A stretch of DNA of 64,000 bases from Agriotes lineatus (lineage: Eukaryota > Arthropoda > Insecta > Coleoptera > Elateridae), in the NCBI GenBank assembly GCA_940337035.1, contig OW679203.1:81111061-81175060 (forward strand). Reading direction: 5' to 3'. Positions 35,156 to 45,780 of this stretch are shown here, in pieces (position 1 is the stretch's first letter; the number at the start of each line of letters is the position of its first letter). The notes beneath the pieces were generated by a model that saw nothing but the letters and a program-made list of their open reading frames with translations, had not been told where the DNA came from and did not search any database. A program made the position numbers and the translations under genes.

Positions 35156-35935
35156 CTAAAAATGTATTATATGATTTATGGGAAAAATTGTGTTTTTCTT
35201 GACCTTATACATTTGAGCCCTTAATGGGCTTTTCCAGAATAATTTACCAGAACTCAAATTAAATTCAAAAAGTCGAAACGTTACAACTTCAAAGCTCAAT
35301 AGCTTTTTAGTTGTTGGAACTACTGTTCGTGTTTTTCGCATCATGAGTCCTTATACCTACGAACCTAGGTCACCGCATGGTGAGTTGCAATTATGTAAAA
35401 GGGCTAGGTAACGGTCAGAATTTTCTTTGTTACACTTTTCGGTCAAGTTTTTTACTTTCTGTACAAAGCGTTCCGCTAATCCATTTGACCGAAGGAATCC
35501 AGAATTTGAGAATTGGTGGTGAAACTGCCATTCGCTTGCAAACTACGAAAATTTTTCTGATGTATTCTGTCTTCTATTAATTGTTGCTAATACGTCTGGA
35601 ATTACATACAGCGCAAATCACTGCTACAGCACTTTGATGACGGTGTTGCTGTTTATGTTTGGTGGCTTACTCGAAGTCAAAAAATCCCGAATAACTGTTT
35701 GCGATTACTCTGCAACTTTTCATTTTAAGTGAAATTCGATGCTAAATTTGATCACGGACGATTAGCTGCTGTTTGCAATGTCAATGGTTTCTTGGTGTTA
35801 TCTCCCTTTTTATTCTGACACACTTTACAGTTTGCTCTGCAGCTTATACATCTTTGGTCATATCGTGCCAGAAGACACTCTGTCGTGCCATTTTTAATGT
35901 CCCTTCAACAGCTTTATGTTCGAAGTGTTTATTAT
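35156..35935 (-). pseudogene. Ty3/Gypsy integrase relic
   Basis: Minus-strand reading gives, in order, the zinc-binding region (VEGTLKMARQSVFWHDMTKD, then a degraded KLCSV), the core domain end (NGLAERFVQKVKNLTEKCNK near 35480) and a RLMMRKTRTVVPTTKKLL segment near 35345-35290, as in insect Gypsy integrases. The catalytic region between them is frame-shifted and carries stops. It lies between the two LTR-start copies of the deleted element. Integrase joins element DNA to chromosomal DNA, but this copy cannot be functional. Confidence 0.7.
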
Positions 35936-35982
35936 CAACTATTACTTTACATACATACTAAGACTATGTGATTATCCCGACA

Positions 35983-36589
35983 GCAGGGAAGTACCTGGCT
36001 GCTAGCTATGGCATCTATCTGGAGGCTGACGTCGCGAAACAATCAGAACCTCAGGTCTTCTTGGTGGCCTAGCAATTCCGTACTTACCCAGTACACGATT
36101 AAAGTGGCATTCACTGGAAGTGCAAGCACGGTTATTGCACACAAACATTGGTGACAGCAAACTGTATTTAGCACGCTGGTGCAAACGCTTCTTATTTAGC
36201 TCGCCGCAGGCGTCTTTACACTGTGAGTCGCAAGGATGTGCACCTTCAAGCTTGGCGCGCTCACGACCAAATTTAAGTTTCTTGGGCCTCTGTTAAATTT
36301 GCGTATATCGCCGTACGTGCAGAATCAAACACTTCAATACTAAAACAGGACCGAACTCTCATTTTTCTCCATGCGAGCTTACAACGGTTAAGCCTGATTA
36401 AAAATGCGAAAGCGTGCAAACACTAACCGGGTGTATATGGAAATATTACAATAAACATCCAGGCAAGAGTAGCCAGATGCCCGTTTAAAAATACATGCGT
36501 CATACGCTAACAGCCAATTAACAACGAGACTGTAATCAACAAGTTCAAACACAAGAACAAGTTCACAATAGGCATGAAATAAAACTAAG
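35983..36589. other. Unassigned; Cys-rich open frame on minus strand
   Basis: A minus-strand open frame (about 36300 to 36002) contains HPCDSQCKDACGELNKK and later VCNNRACTSSECHFN. The Cys spacing is suggestive of a real peptide or a repeat-encoded zinc-type module, but no start, splice site or family is recognisable. The rest has no visible feature. Confidence 0.3.
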
Positions 36590-37770
36590 TAATCTAAAAG
36601 GGACTACACCTGCATTTTCAAGCTTTTGACCAGTCAATCATTTGTAGAAACAGAGTTCAAAGAGGAGCTTGGTTTCAAGAAATGAAGCAGCAGATTATTG
36701 GGATTTGGAAACAAAGATATAGAGGCTTTTATCGGAGCTGATGTTGCGGGGATGTTCTTAACAGATCGCATTTATCCAACTCAATTCAGATTTAGTGACA
36801 ATAAAAACGAAGCTGAGATAGATCATCATGGGAAGAGTACTTGAAGTCTCAATGTCAATTTCTCTATTGGCACAAGAACTATCAGTTGCTGATCTTTGGA
36901 AATTATAAGCCCAATACTACTGAATCAAAGTCCAAGAAAGTAATAAAAATTGCATGTTTTAGAACAACAGTTGCAATTTATTCTGGATGTCGGTAAATCT
37001 GTGGTGGATCAAAGGACATAAATAATCGAATAATAACAAGGCGGTTGCAGATAAAACACTGCCTACAACAAAAAAGAAGCTGAAAGAATTTGGCTATAAT
37101 TTCAAGGCTAGCAAGCAGTATTTGATGGCTGGCTACGTGAAAGAGGAATCGAAGTCGTGCCAACTAACAAATTAGAGGCAACATTTACTCCCAGCGAAAG
37201 GTTTTTAATGAAAATTCCACCACCAAGTGCCGTGCAATCTTCGATGCAACCGCCTGAAGCAAGGGATTTCCATCGTTAAATGATCAAGTTTTATAGAATG
37301 AATTCCTTTGGTATTAACAACACTTACGTCAAAAAGTATTGGAGTAGTTTCTGGTATTACAAAAATGTCTCTTTGAATTTTCATCAAAAACAGTGATTGT
37401 GACGTCTTAAGATTCCTATGGTGGGAGAATGAAGGTGAGGCAAAATTGAAAGTTTCTCGCCACAGAAGAGTTGTCCTTGGAATCACATGCAGTCACATCG
37501 TTTTGGAAGCCCTCGTCACCGTTTATTTTGAGACGGCTCTACCCGAGTTGCAGAACATTGCAGAAAATTAGAAAAATCCCTATCTGGCGATAACTGAGTG
37601 GCTTCTGTAAACAGTAGGTAGGATCGAAATGAATCAATGTATTCAAGGTGCACGGGAATTGTGAGGAGCCAATTTTGACCAAAGAGAATAGAAGTATACC
37701 CAAGAGAATAAAAGGGCAAAACCCAGAAAAAAGTAAAGATTTACTCGTTCCTAAACCCAAGAAGAGCGAA
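36590..37770 (+). mobile_element. BEL/Pao retrotransposon pol relic
   Basis: Plus strand, in order: NKDIEAFIGADVAGMFLTDR (about 36710-36770), the region just after the BEL protease; NSTTKCRAIFDATA (about 37213-37254), matching the TTxLRVVFDASA entry to BEL reverse transcriptase; SDCDVLRFLWWENEG (about 37396-37440); SRHRRVVLGITCS (about 37458-37496), matching the RHxRVVFGVTCSPF motif; and ARELRGANFDQRE (about 37651-37690). Stops and frameshifts separate the blocks. LTRs of this element were not identified. Confidence 0.7.
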
Positions 37771-38398
37771 GGAGAGTTGACTTTCCGGATAGGCTACTCT
37801 ATTGTTAGAGTTTGATTTATGTATAAATGTATCCATCAATCAACGGTAGAGGAATATTATAATTACTACTACTGTCATACTTTTAGATTATATTCTAGTG
37901 AAGTCATATTTCGGTTAGAACATTTTCTACACAGAATACCTAAAGTTTGACAAAGCTAAATAAACCTGGTTTATAAAACCAACTACTTCGAATTATAAAA
38001 TGGGAACTAGAAAATCACAGAATTACAATTTATCAGTCATATCTCGCAGAACTAGAACCTCAACACTGCAATTTATGACGAGCAACAACAAGGAGTCTGA
38101 GCAAAATGCAAGATGAAGTAGTAGCCAATTTGAATAACAGGCCCAAGGGTGCAGAAACAGAGGGGAGACAAGAGCGGCGACTGTCCCGCATAAAATTTAT
38201 CGAAGGGGCAAATATTGCCCCCCCCCCTTTCCGATATATTCTATAAGGTTTTTAAAAATTTGTACATAGGATTTTCACATTAATCTATACGAGGTGTTAA
38301 AATTAGTACTTATTTAAAGGTGATACAGAAATAAAACACTAAGAATTTGTTAAATGGCATTATGTAGAGGCTTTCATCGGCATTTTTTATTTTTAAAA

Positions 38399-38476
38399 GT
38401 CTCACTGGGACTGGGGATCGAACTCGTGACCTTAGATCTGTAGTCAGAATGCTTAACCACTGAGCTACCGACCCCT
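38399..38476 (-). ncRNA. tRNA-like sequence, probably a SINE head
   Basis: The minus strand from 38475 reads GGGGTCGGTAGCTCAGTGGTTAAG, a good polymerase III A box (TAGCTCAGTGG), and later GAGTTCGATCC, a good B box. The acceptor arms pair GGGGTCG with CAGTCCC with one mismatch. However, the T stem pairs poorly and the anticodon stem-loop does not fold into a clean 5-bp stem with a 7-nt loop. I therefore read this as a tRNA-derived SINE head or tRNA pseudogene, not a working tRNA. A SINE body may continue down to about 38300. Confidence 0.5.
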
Positions 38477-38544
38477 GCTTTTATTATTTTAAATTGTAGC
38501 TTTGGCTATTATAACCTTGAAATGTGATATTATAATTTAGTTTG

Positions 38545-38746
38545 AACTAGGGTGCCTTGATGTCAATTTGACGTATTTGTCCTCTTCAGGGTACAGACAG
38601 ATCGCTGTCCTCTTGCACTCTGAAGTACTTTCAAGTGAGAGGGACAATGATCTGTCCGTGCCCTGATCGTTGTCCCGTTGACAACGATCTTTTCCCAACC
38701 CTGGAAAGGTTAAATACATCAAATTGACGTCAAAGCTCCCTAGTTT
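38545..38746. mobile_element. ~200-bp MITE with 38-bp TIRs and nested hairpins
   Basis: AACTAGGGTGCCTTGATGTC at the left and its inverse near 38745 form imperfect TIRs that also include CAATTTGA-GTATTT. Inside are a second inverted pair (GACAGATCGCTGTCC and its partner GGACAATGATCTGTC) and a third perfect 10-bp hairpin (GATCGTTGTC / GACAACGATC) near 38665-38690. The whole element can fold on itself. Non-coding. Confidence 0.7.
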
Positions 38747-38980
38747 TAAATAGGTAGGTAGGTATTGCACTAATGACAAATTCAGTTTATAATAGCCAGA
38801 ACTACAATTTAAAATAATTAAGGTGTCAATCAATCAAAATAAAACCTAACTTCATTGCATAAATAATAACCAGAAATGTATGTACCAACGCAATGCAATC
38901 TAGTTTCCCTAGATGCGATGAGGATTATGAATTGTTTCTCTGAACATACGATTCATGGATATACATAAGAATAGTATATT

Positions 38981-39098
38981 AAAGTATGAGTGGATAACAA
39001 GGTCTTTAAAACACGCGCGGGTTTTCGAGCACGACGGCGTAGCCGGAGTGCTCGAAATAGAGCAAGTGTTTTAAAGACCAGTTATCCACGAATACTTT
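38981..39098. repeat. 118-bp foldback hairpin
   Basis: Outer arms 38981-39014 and 39066-39098 (GTGGATAAC, GTCTTTAAAACAC and inverses) enclose a second stem TTTCGAGCAC (39023-39032) / GTGCTCGAAA (39048-39057). The loop contains a CpG-rich ACGGCGTAGCCGG. It is adjacent to two further palindromic elements. Confidence 0.7.
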
Positions 39099-39103
39099 AC
39101 GCT

Positions 39104-39363
39104 ATTTTTTATTATACCTGCAATACTGGAAATAAATTACGCACTAAAAACTTAGAAATAATTTTTGTCGTGATAAATCGAGAGGGCATAATAATATTGC
39201 TACTATAGTTACGAGAATTATTTACGTTTTTGTCGCGTCCATGTCCGTTGTTGCATTCAGTCGTTTCCTTGACAACCTTTAAAGCTCGGCGAGCTTTAAT
39301 CGCCTGTATTCGCACGCTCAGGCGTGCTTTAAACGGCGATTCTGATGCAGGTATAATAAAATA
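39104..39363. mobile_element. ~260-bp MITE with TIR ATTATACCTGCA
   Basis: TATTTTTTATTATACCTGCA at 39104 is inverted as TGCAGGTATAATAAAATA near 39345-39362. Inside lies the palindrome TTAAAGCTCGGCGAGCTTTAA (near 39278-39298), and AATCGCC / GGCGATT form a further inverted pair. AATAGTATATTA flanks the composite block at 38970 and again at 39361, possibly a target duplication. Confidence 0.55.
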
Positions 39364-39450
39364 GTATATTACAGCCCGAGATGGGAAGTGTTTCATTACT
39401 GTCGAGAGATTAGAGACTAAGGAAACTTCCTGTCGAGGTTTTTATACTAT

Positions 39451-39707
39451 TTTATTCGCAACCACTTTATTCTAAACAATAATTAGAAAAAGTATTATAT
39501 TATGATACGACAGGTTGTGACGCGCATGAATGGATCAACGAGATTCCCAGTGTCCCTACCTACTCAGCGTTCAGGAATATACTTCTCGCACTCACTTCCC
39601 GCACTTGAGCGGGAAGTGAGTGCGGAAAGTAGCGGGCTAAAATGTACGACTTCCCCCGCTCAAATGAGGTCAGGAATGTTAACATTACATATATGGTTGC
39701 GAATAAA
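39451..39707. mobile_element. ~257-bp MITE with perfect internal palindrome
   Basis: TTTATTCGCAACCA at 39451-39464 is exactly inverted at 39694-39707. The interior carries a perfect 16-bp stem, CGCACTCACTTCCCGC (39587-39602) / GCGGGAAGTGAGTGCG (39609-39624), with a 6-nt loop. No coding frame of note. Confidence 0.65.
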
Positions 39708-39869
39708 TACCATTCCCACAGCAAGAGTCAATAATAATAGATTAATTTATTACCAAACAAAAGTACACGTAGTAAAGGCAAGATTTCGAAATGAAAAGAA
39801 GATGAAAGTTAATTTGAAGTAAACAGAAAAAAATAACGGCAAATTGAAAATTTAAAAAACGTACGGCAG

Positions 39870-40140
39870 GAAAATAGAACTACACAAAAATTTAAACGAC
39901 ATCTAATTCAACAACCCATTATCAACAGCCTGTATCAAAACCACTTCAAATTAGAACTAAATTGGCCAATAGTAAACGAAGACGTGGAAGCTATAAAAAA
40001 CTCTACTGCACTCAGCAGCAATGCAAGCTTTGTATCTAATCCCCCACAAGAACAATAAACAAAAACCTCTCTGGTTTACGGAAGAAATAAAAAACTGATT
40101 AAAAAGAAGATAAGAGGTTCAATGAGCGGTTAACTCTAAG
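39870..40140 (+). mobile_element. LINE fragment cut by a mariner element
   Basis: Plus strand reads TTQKFKRHLIQQPIINSLYQ and then, in another frame, NNKQKPLWFTEEIKN, which matches the (K)PWFTxEIK motif between endonuclease and reverse transcriptase in some insect LINEs. The homology stops where the mariner end at 40165 begins. Confidence 0.4.
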
Positions 40141-40164
40141 AAATGATAAGAGACTAGAAATATA

Positions 40165-40960
40165 CAGGGTGTCTCATAAAGAATGGATGGGACACTGATA
40201 TTCCTTAGGTTATAATAAACCGGTTAAACCTAATATATCTGAATACAAATTCCCTCCAGTAGGAAGTTATAGAGCCTTGAAGTCCAATTTTGTATTTATT
40301 TATTTCTTGTTATTCATCAAATTGTATACAAATTGGAAAACACAGGGTCTGGACGTGATCTAGTACGCGTTCTCATCGAAGTCGTTCTATAGCAAATATT
40401 GCAACCGTTAACGAAAAAGTGTGGATAAAAATATGAAACCCTCCATTCGCCGACGTTCCTAATAATAACATCCTCCAGGGTGCTCTAGCATGGTAAAAAA
40501 TTTGTTATTTTAGCTTTAGAAGATTCAACTTACGCAAGAACTGAAACCAACAGATCATTTGGCACATCGTCGGTCAGCGGATTGGGCTTGCAATAGTTGG
40601 ATGTGGATTTTCCCATCACACCTTTCGAGAACCACATGTGCATGCCTAAACGACCACGGTTTGGTGTCGTTTTCGATCACATGACGTGATAGGCCAGTAC
40701 TTCTTTGAAGATGAAACTGGCAATGCGTTTACCGTAAAATGATAACGTTACCAGAAAATGCTTATTAATTTCTTGTGTCTTCAGTTAGATGGTTTGGACC
40801 TAAACAATAAGTGTTTTCAAAAGGATGGCGTCACATACCGCACAGCGCAATAAACAGTGACGTTATTAACAACCAAATTTCCTCCAGGACGCATCCCGAA
40901 GTGGCAATGTGCTTTGGCCGCCAAGACCCCGTCGGAAGTGGTATATGAAAAAAATCTACA
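40165..40960 (+). pseudogene. Mariner-like transposase pseudogene 1
   Basis: Starts with CAGGGTGTCTCATAAAGAATGG preceded by TA, a typical terminal repeat of this insect mariner group. Plus-strand blocks: GQYFFEDETGNAFTV (near 40690-40735), LCLQLDGLDLNNKCFQKDGVTYRTA (near 40780-40845; QKDG holds the second catalytic Asp), LLTTKFPPGRIPKW. Frames change several times and the C-terminus and right terminal repeat are missing, so the copy is truncated at about 40960. Confidence 0.65.
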
Positions 40961-41008
40961 TGTTAGGAAGAGACAAAGTTTGCAAGGAAAAATGGAGAAA
41001 TTGACAAG

Positions 41009-41150
41009 AAAATAATAAACAAGTGGCAACACGTATATAGAAGATCTCACTAGATCGCTCATAAAAAAGGTTAGCTAAAGAAGTTAAAGTAATAATGAAA
41101 AGATGGAAGAAGAAAGGATAGTTAAGAGAGTGTACGAATCTACATGATTA
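41009..41150 (+). repeat. Direct repeat flanking the R1-like LINE, left copy
   Basis: Related to 45625-45780: GAAGATCT, AATAAAAAAG-like, AAGTTAGTTAA(G)GAAGTTAAAG-AATGA, GATGGAA-AAGAAAGGATAGTTAA and ACTGTACGAATC. The right copy is collinear with only small indels. Both copies are in the same orientation, 4.6 kb apart, on either side of LINE coding sequence. Confidence 0.65.
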
Positions 41151-41159
41151 GGTCGATTA

Positions 41160-44100
41160 GGATGGTGTTCTGGTAAATAGTCCTCTTTACCACAACCAGT
41201 TTGCCTACAGAGCAGGTTTACCTAAAGCAACAGGGCTCCACCATCTTGTCAAAAGAATGGAGAAGACGCTGGAAAACAAAGAGATCTTTCTATGATCTTT
41301 TCTAGAGATAGACAACACATCCTTCAGGTCAATTACAACGGTGCTACGAGGCCGTGGGCTAGAGGGCACTTGCTGCAGGTGGATAGACTGCATGCTGAGA
41401 GAAAAAGTGGTCTGCATATTACAGCTAGATGACACCGTAACAGTTTGGGTGATAGAAGGGTGTCCCCAAGTGGGAGTTCTCTCTCCCCTGCTTTGGAAGC
41501 TTGTCATGGACGAGCTTCCACAAGAGCTTAGCAGTAAAGGATTCTCTTCCTTAAGATACACTGACGACCTTGTCATAGTAGTAGAAGGGAGATTATCCAA
41601 CACAATCAGGAAACGTGTGCAACAGGCCCTGAACGTTGTATTCAGGTGGGGTGAAAGGGAAAAAATTAGGGCCAATCCCGAAATAGCCACCACAATACCA
41701 TTTACGCAAAGAAGAAATGTACACTTGAGACCCCTACCTCTTTGCTGTAAAGAAACTGCTTTTCTCGGGAGGAGTATAGTACTTGGGTATCATACGGGAC
41801 TCCAAACTAACCTTCAACCAACACATTAGTGAAGTTATCAGAAAATCGTAAGCGATACTTAGACGGACGTATGATAAATCTTGAGGTCTCAAACCTGGAA
41901 TGGTGTATTGTGTATACACCATAGTGGTCAGACCACTTATTATGAATGCGTCCTAGATGTGGTAGCTCAAGGTAAAGCAATAATCCAACGAACTAAAGTT
42001 AAGCAAGATACATCGGCTTGTATGTATTGGCATAACAGGGGAAATAAGAACAACGCCTACTGCTGCAATGGAGACTTTTCTAGATCTCCTCCTGTTCATA
42101 TAGTAATACACGAAGAGGCAAGATTGGGAATCCATAGATTGCAAAATTTACTGTACTGTACAACTTTCGTTTAAGTAGAGTGTTACGTCACTCTAAGTAG
42201 GAGGGAAACAACGGCTGCCGACTTCTTAGCCGGAGCTGGTCAGAGGTTAAACAAAGGTCTCTAATCTTAAGTTGTAAAAAAATGTGAGCGCCAAGTAGCA
42301 ATTAACCCAGCAGTTTGCTAATCGAATAAAACGTACAAGTCGAAAAGTGCTACTAACCAATTCCTGAAAAAGAGAGAGGACGAAAAGGATTTAAATAAAA
42401 TTTGCAGACATAAAAATCAAGGCAGTACATACACAAAGCAAAATAATAAAACTTGACAATCAGGATCAACTATCACAGGGAAAATATCACAGCAGTAAGA
42501 GTTGCTTTAAAGGCGCCAATATAAATATATAATTAATTTGTGAATATTTAGTATAAATAAATAATGTGAAAAGAAGTTTGAATTTACTGTTAAATTGGTA
42601 ATTTGCGTTACCGGTAGGTTACTCGATAAAAGTGCATGGCCGCGATAACTTTATTAGTTAATTTTTTGATTTCGGATTAAATTTGACACTAAATGCACAT
42701 ATGCAAGAACCTTCAGATGTTCATAATAATTAACAGAATTGTCCTTCAGACCCCAAGATTTTGGTTCAGAGTAGGGCATTATATAACCTGGAATGTGCTT
42801 AAGCTGACCAAATGCAAACCACAACGATAAGCCATAGCAGAAGCCAAGTGTTTGCTATAGGTCATACCGACGACTGCTCTTGCATAAATAAAATTCTCAA
42901 CACACACATCGTCAAACGAAAAGTAGGGCTCACACTACAAAATGTTTTCCTCCGTAGTAGAAAAGAAACATTAAGATGTTCTGCTCCGTTTTGCCAAAAT
43001 CGCTCAGGTACAAATCCATAAACATGACTGATTTTGAGAATTTACGAAAAATATATATTTCGGGAACTCCATGAATTCCCCACAAAAGACATCGCAACAC
43101 CAAAGTGAATCCTCAATGTAAGATGGTAGTGAAAACTTCCAAATAAAAATGGAACATTTGACTTCACAAATGTAGTTCACTTTGCCATCCCTCCTGATTC
43201 AAAACAAATTCGCAAATGGCTGGAAATTCAGAAAACCTTGGGAAATTCAGGGTAGGCAACCAGAATACCTTAGAGCTTAAAATGCTGTTGTAAATATAGT
43301 TTAGTTTAATTAGATTGTAGATAATATTTGATTTATCAAGAAAACGGCAATTAAACACGTAAATACTTATAAATTACTTTTGACCCGTAACAACAAAATA
43401 CACGAGTTTAGCTGGTAGCATACAGGGTCCTCTACTTGGAATGAGAATAGACTATATGACTCCGGAATATCTGGTAGATTCACTCTTCGAGGTGATAATT
43501 CACGATCGTAAAGAATAGAAAACATCCAAACAGGATATAACGGGTCTTTCAATAGGACGCCCGAAATTTGTTAGGTTATAGCAGCCATGTTGTTAAAGCG
43601 ACATCTGTCAAATTTGTTGTGCATTGTTCAGTAGTGTATGGCAAATCACCATGGAAGGCTATAGCGTTCAACAACGTGTGCAAATCATAAAATTTTATTA
43701 TCAAAATCAGTGCTCCGTTCGAGAAACGTTCCGCGCATTACGTGATTTACATCCTCGCCACAACCGTCCTGCAGAGTCGACTATTCGACGTTTGGTGGCC
43801 AAATTCGAGTCAACCGGTTCGATAAATAATCAGCCAACACCCGTACGTCACCGAAACGCAAGGTCTGCTGAAAACATTGCTGCTGTGCGTGAGAGTGTAT
43901 GGGAAAACTCGTCGTTTACAAGAACTTAGCCTTTCCGCGACTTCAACTTGACGAATTTTGCGTCGGGACTTGGGTCTGCACCTGTATAAAATCCAACTGA
44001 CCCAGGAACTTAAAGTAAACGACCATAGACAACGCCGGCGCCGTGTGTTCTCTAATTGAGCTCTGGAGCAGTTGGTAGTTGACCCACATTTTCACAAAAA

Positions 44101-45600
44101 GTTATCTTTTAGCGACGGGGTCCATTTTTGGATGAATGGATATGTTAACAAGCAAAATTGTCGGATTTGGAGTGATACCAATCCACACGAGATACACCAA
44201 TACAAAATGCATCCCGAGAAAGTCACTGTTTGGTCCGCACTTCTTCCAAAACGAAACTGGCATTGCCATAACCGTCAACGGCAAGCGCTACAGATCGATG
44301 ATAAGCAACTTCTTGTGGCCTAAACTGGATGATATGGATACCGACGACATGTGGTTCCAACAGGACGGCGCTACGTACTACACAGCACATGCCACGATGG
44401 ACATTCTGCACGAGCGATTTGAGAGCATGGTTATCTCGCGCGGCGACGACATTAACTGGCCACCGAGATTGTGCAATTTAGCGCGTGTAGACTTCTTCCT
44501 TTGGGTCTATCTTAAATCGGAGGTTTATGTAAATAAACCGCAAACAATTATGCCCTCAAAGTCAACATAACGAATGCCATCCAGCAAATCCAGCCAGATT
44601 TATGCGACAGTCATCGAAAATTAGACCTCCCGAATACGTGCCACCAAACAAAGCCGCGGCGGACGTTTGAACGACGTTATATTTTATACTTAATGCCATA
44701 AAATATTCTTTCAAATAAAAAAAATAAGTGGATATCCCACACACAACTTGTTTTATTTACATTTAAAAATCGAGCGTCCTTATATACCTTTTGGACGCTT
44801 GATCTGGTACACGGACGGTTCAAAGACTGAGACTGATGCCGGGTCAAGAAACACCAAAAGTGAAGCTCAGATTCTCACTGGGTAGGCACACGGTACCTAC
44901 TACAGTGTGCGCGAGAAAACAAACGGAAGGCTTATAAACATAAACGGATCTACATAAGGTCAAACAGCCAGGCGGTTCTGAAGGCTCTGTCGAGTAGTAC
45001 GACTTCTTACAGACTGGTATGGAAATTTCTAGAGTAACTCAATGACTTAGCAGAACAAAATATCGTGAGACTATTCTGGGTAGCAAGCTATTGTGCCATT
45101 GGCGACAATGAGAAGGCCGATGAACTAGTAAGACAAAGATCGACCGAGGCTTACCTTGGCCCAGAATCAGTACTATCCGAAGCTGTGTAAGTGATTGGAT
45201 AGACACTCAACATGAAACATACTGGATTGACAGACCAGGACAGAACCACTGAAAGGCCTTCATAAGCGGACCTTGCGAGAAGAGAACTGCTGAACTACTT
45301 CTCATGGGTAGGGAGCAACTCAGGATCGTCACAGGTCTACTAACAGGGAATGCGACTGTTAAGGAACACCTGCGAAAGACCGGGAAATATAATGGAGACC
45401 TTACTTGTAGACTCTGCAATATGGAAGCAGAAACTGCTTTGGGGGAAAAAGACACCGCATATTCGGCCAGCCCACTATGGAACCGAAGGAGTTTGCTACA
45501 CACCCGGAGAAGAACCTATATCTTTTGATACATGGAACAAATATTATTGAATGGGTGTGACCCACTAATTAGGGTATGCGCAATAAGCCTTTTAGGCTGC
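41160..45600 (+). mobile_element. R1/Jockey-like LINE, interrupted and decayed
   Basis: Reverse transcriptase part: NQFAYRAGLPKATGLHHLVK (near 41200), then a 162-codon frame at 41341-41829 with CPQVGVLSPLLWKLVMDEL and SLRYTDDLVIVVEG, where the usual catalytic YADD is YTDD. Next comes YLGI...LTFNQHI and a zinc-poor CIGITGEIRTTPTAAMETF segment to about 42170. The RNase H part resumes at 44796 with WYTDGSKTETDAG, and later GDNEKADELVRQRS, followed by a degraded tail to about 45600. A mariner copy (43541-44792) sits directly before the RNase H part, and 42250-43540 is unassigned, possibly another insertion. Many stops. The element would copy itself by target-primed reverse transcription when intact. 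Confidence 0.75.
43541..44792 (+). pseudogene. Mariner-like transposase pseudogene 2 nested in the LINE
   Basis: An N-terminal helix-turn-helix frame begins MEGYSVQQRVQIIKFYYQNQ (about 43651) and continues with ESTIRRLVAKFESTGSINNQ until a frameshift near 43925. The catalytic domain continues in other frames: FSDGVHFWMNGYVNKQNC (about 44107-44160), MWFQQDGATYYTAHATMD (about 44350-44404) and ARVDFFLWVYLKSEVYVN (about 44482-44535), so all three Asp positions of the DDD/E triad remain. A short deletion removes the segment before GPHFFQNETG. Terminal repeats are imperfect: TAGGACGCCCGAAATTTG (left) against the inverse of CGAGCGTCCTTA (right). About 1.25 kb, typical size, but inactive. Confidence 0.8.
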
Positions 45601-45624
45601 AGTGTCCCCGGGATCAGTAGTGAG

Positions 45625-45780
45625 AAGAAAACAAAGCAACACTTATATTGAAGATCTGAATAGGTTACCAATAAAAAAATTCGTGCAAAAAAGTTAGTTA
45701 AGGAAGTTAAAGGAATGATAAAAGGATGGAACAAGAAAGGATAGTTAAAAGACTGTACGAATCCAGATGAATTGTAAAGA
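45625..45780 (+). repeat. Direct repeat flanking the R1-like LINE, right copy
   Basis: Collinear with 41009-41150. It sits immediately after the LINE tail. The two copies could be LINE-internal sequence, an older dispersed repeat, or the trace of tandem LINE copies. Confidence 0.65.

Larger units (their letters stand above)
33644..35982 (-). mobile_element. Internally deleted Ty3/Gypsy element
   Basis: On the minus strand, 53-bp copies starting TGTCGGGATAATCACATAG lie at 35982-35930 and 33696-33644, with only about six differences. The second copy directly follows a purine-rich AAAAGGAAACGAGA tract, as a 3' LTR would. The first copy is joined to the integrase zinc-binding segment, so most of the 5' LTR, gag, protease and reverse transcriptase are missing. 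Between the copies lie the integrase relic and a pol C-terminal scrap near 34080-33860 (EGKTYRRNSWFLRKT). LTR-like sequence at 34159-34632 (possibly to 35108) interrupts it. No envelope-like gene was seen. The copy is dead. Confidence 0.65.

Noticed and set aside
38401..38476. Functional tRNA gene
   Set aside because: Polymerase III boxes are fine but the T stem and anticodon stem do not pair, so a SINE or pseudo-tRNA is more likely.
41205..41693. 162-codon minus-strand open frame
   Set aside because: It is exactly antisense to the reverse transcriptase frame that contains YTDD and the PQVGVLSPLL motif.
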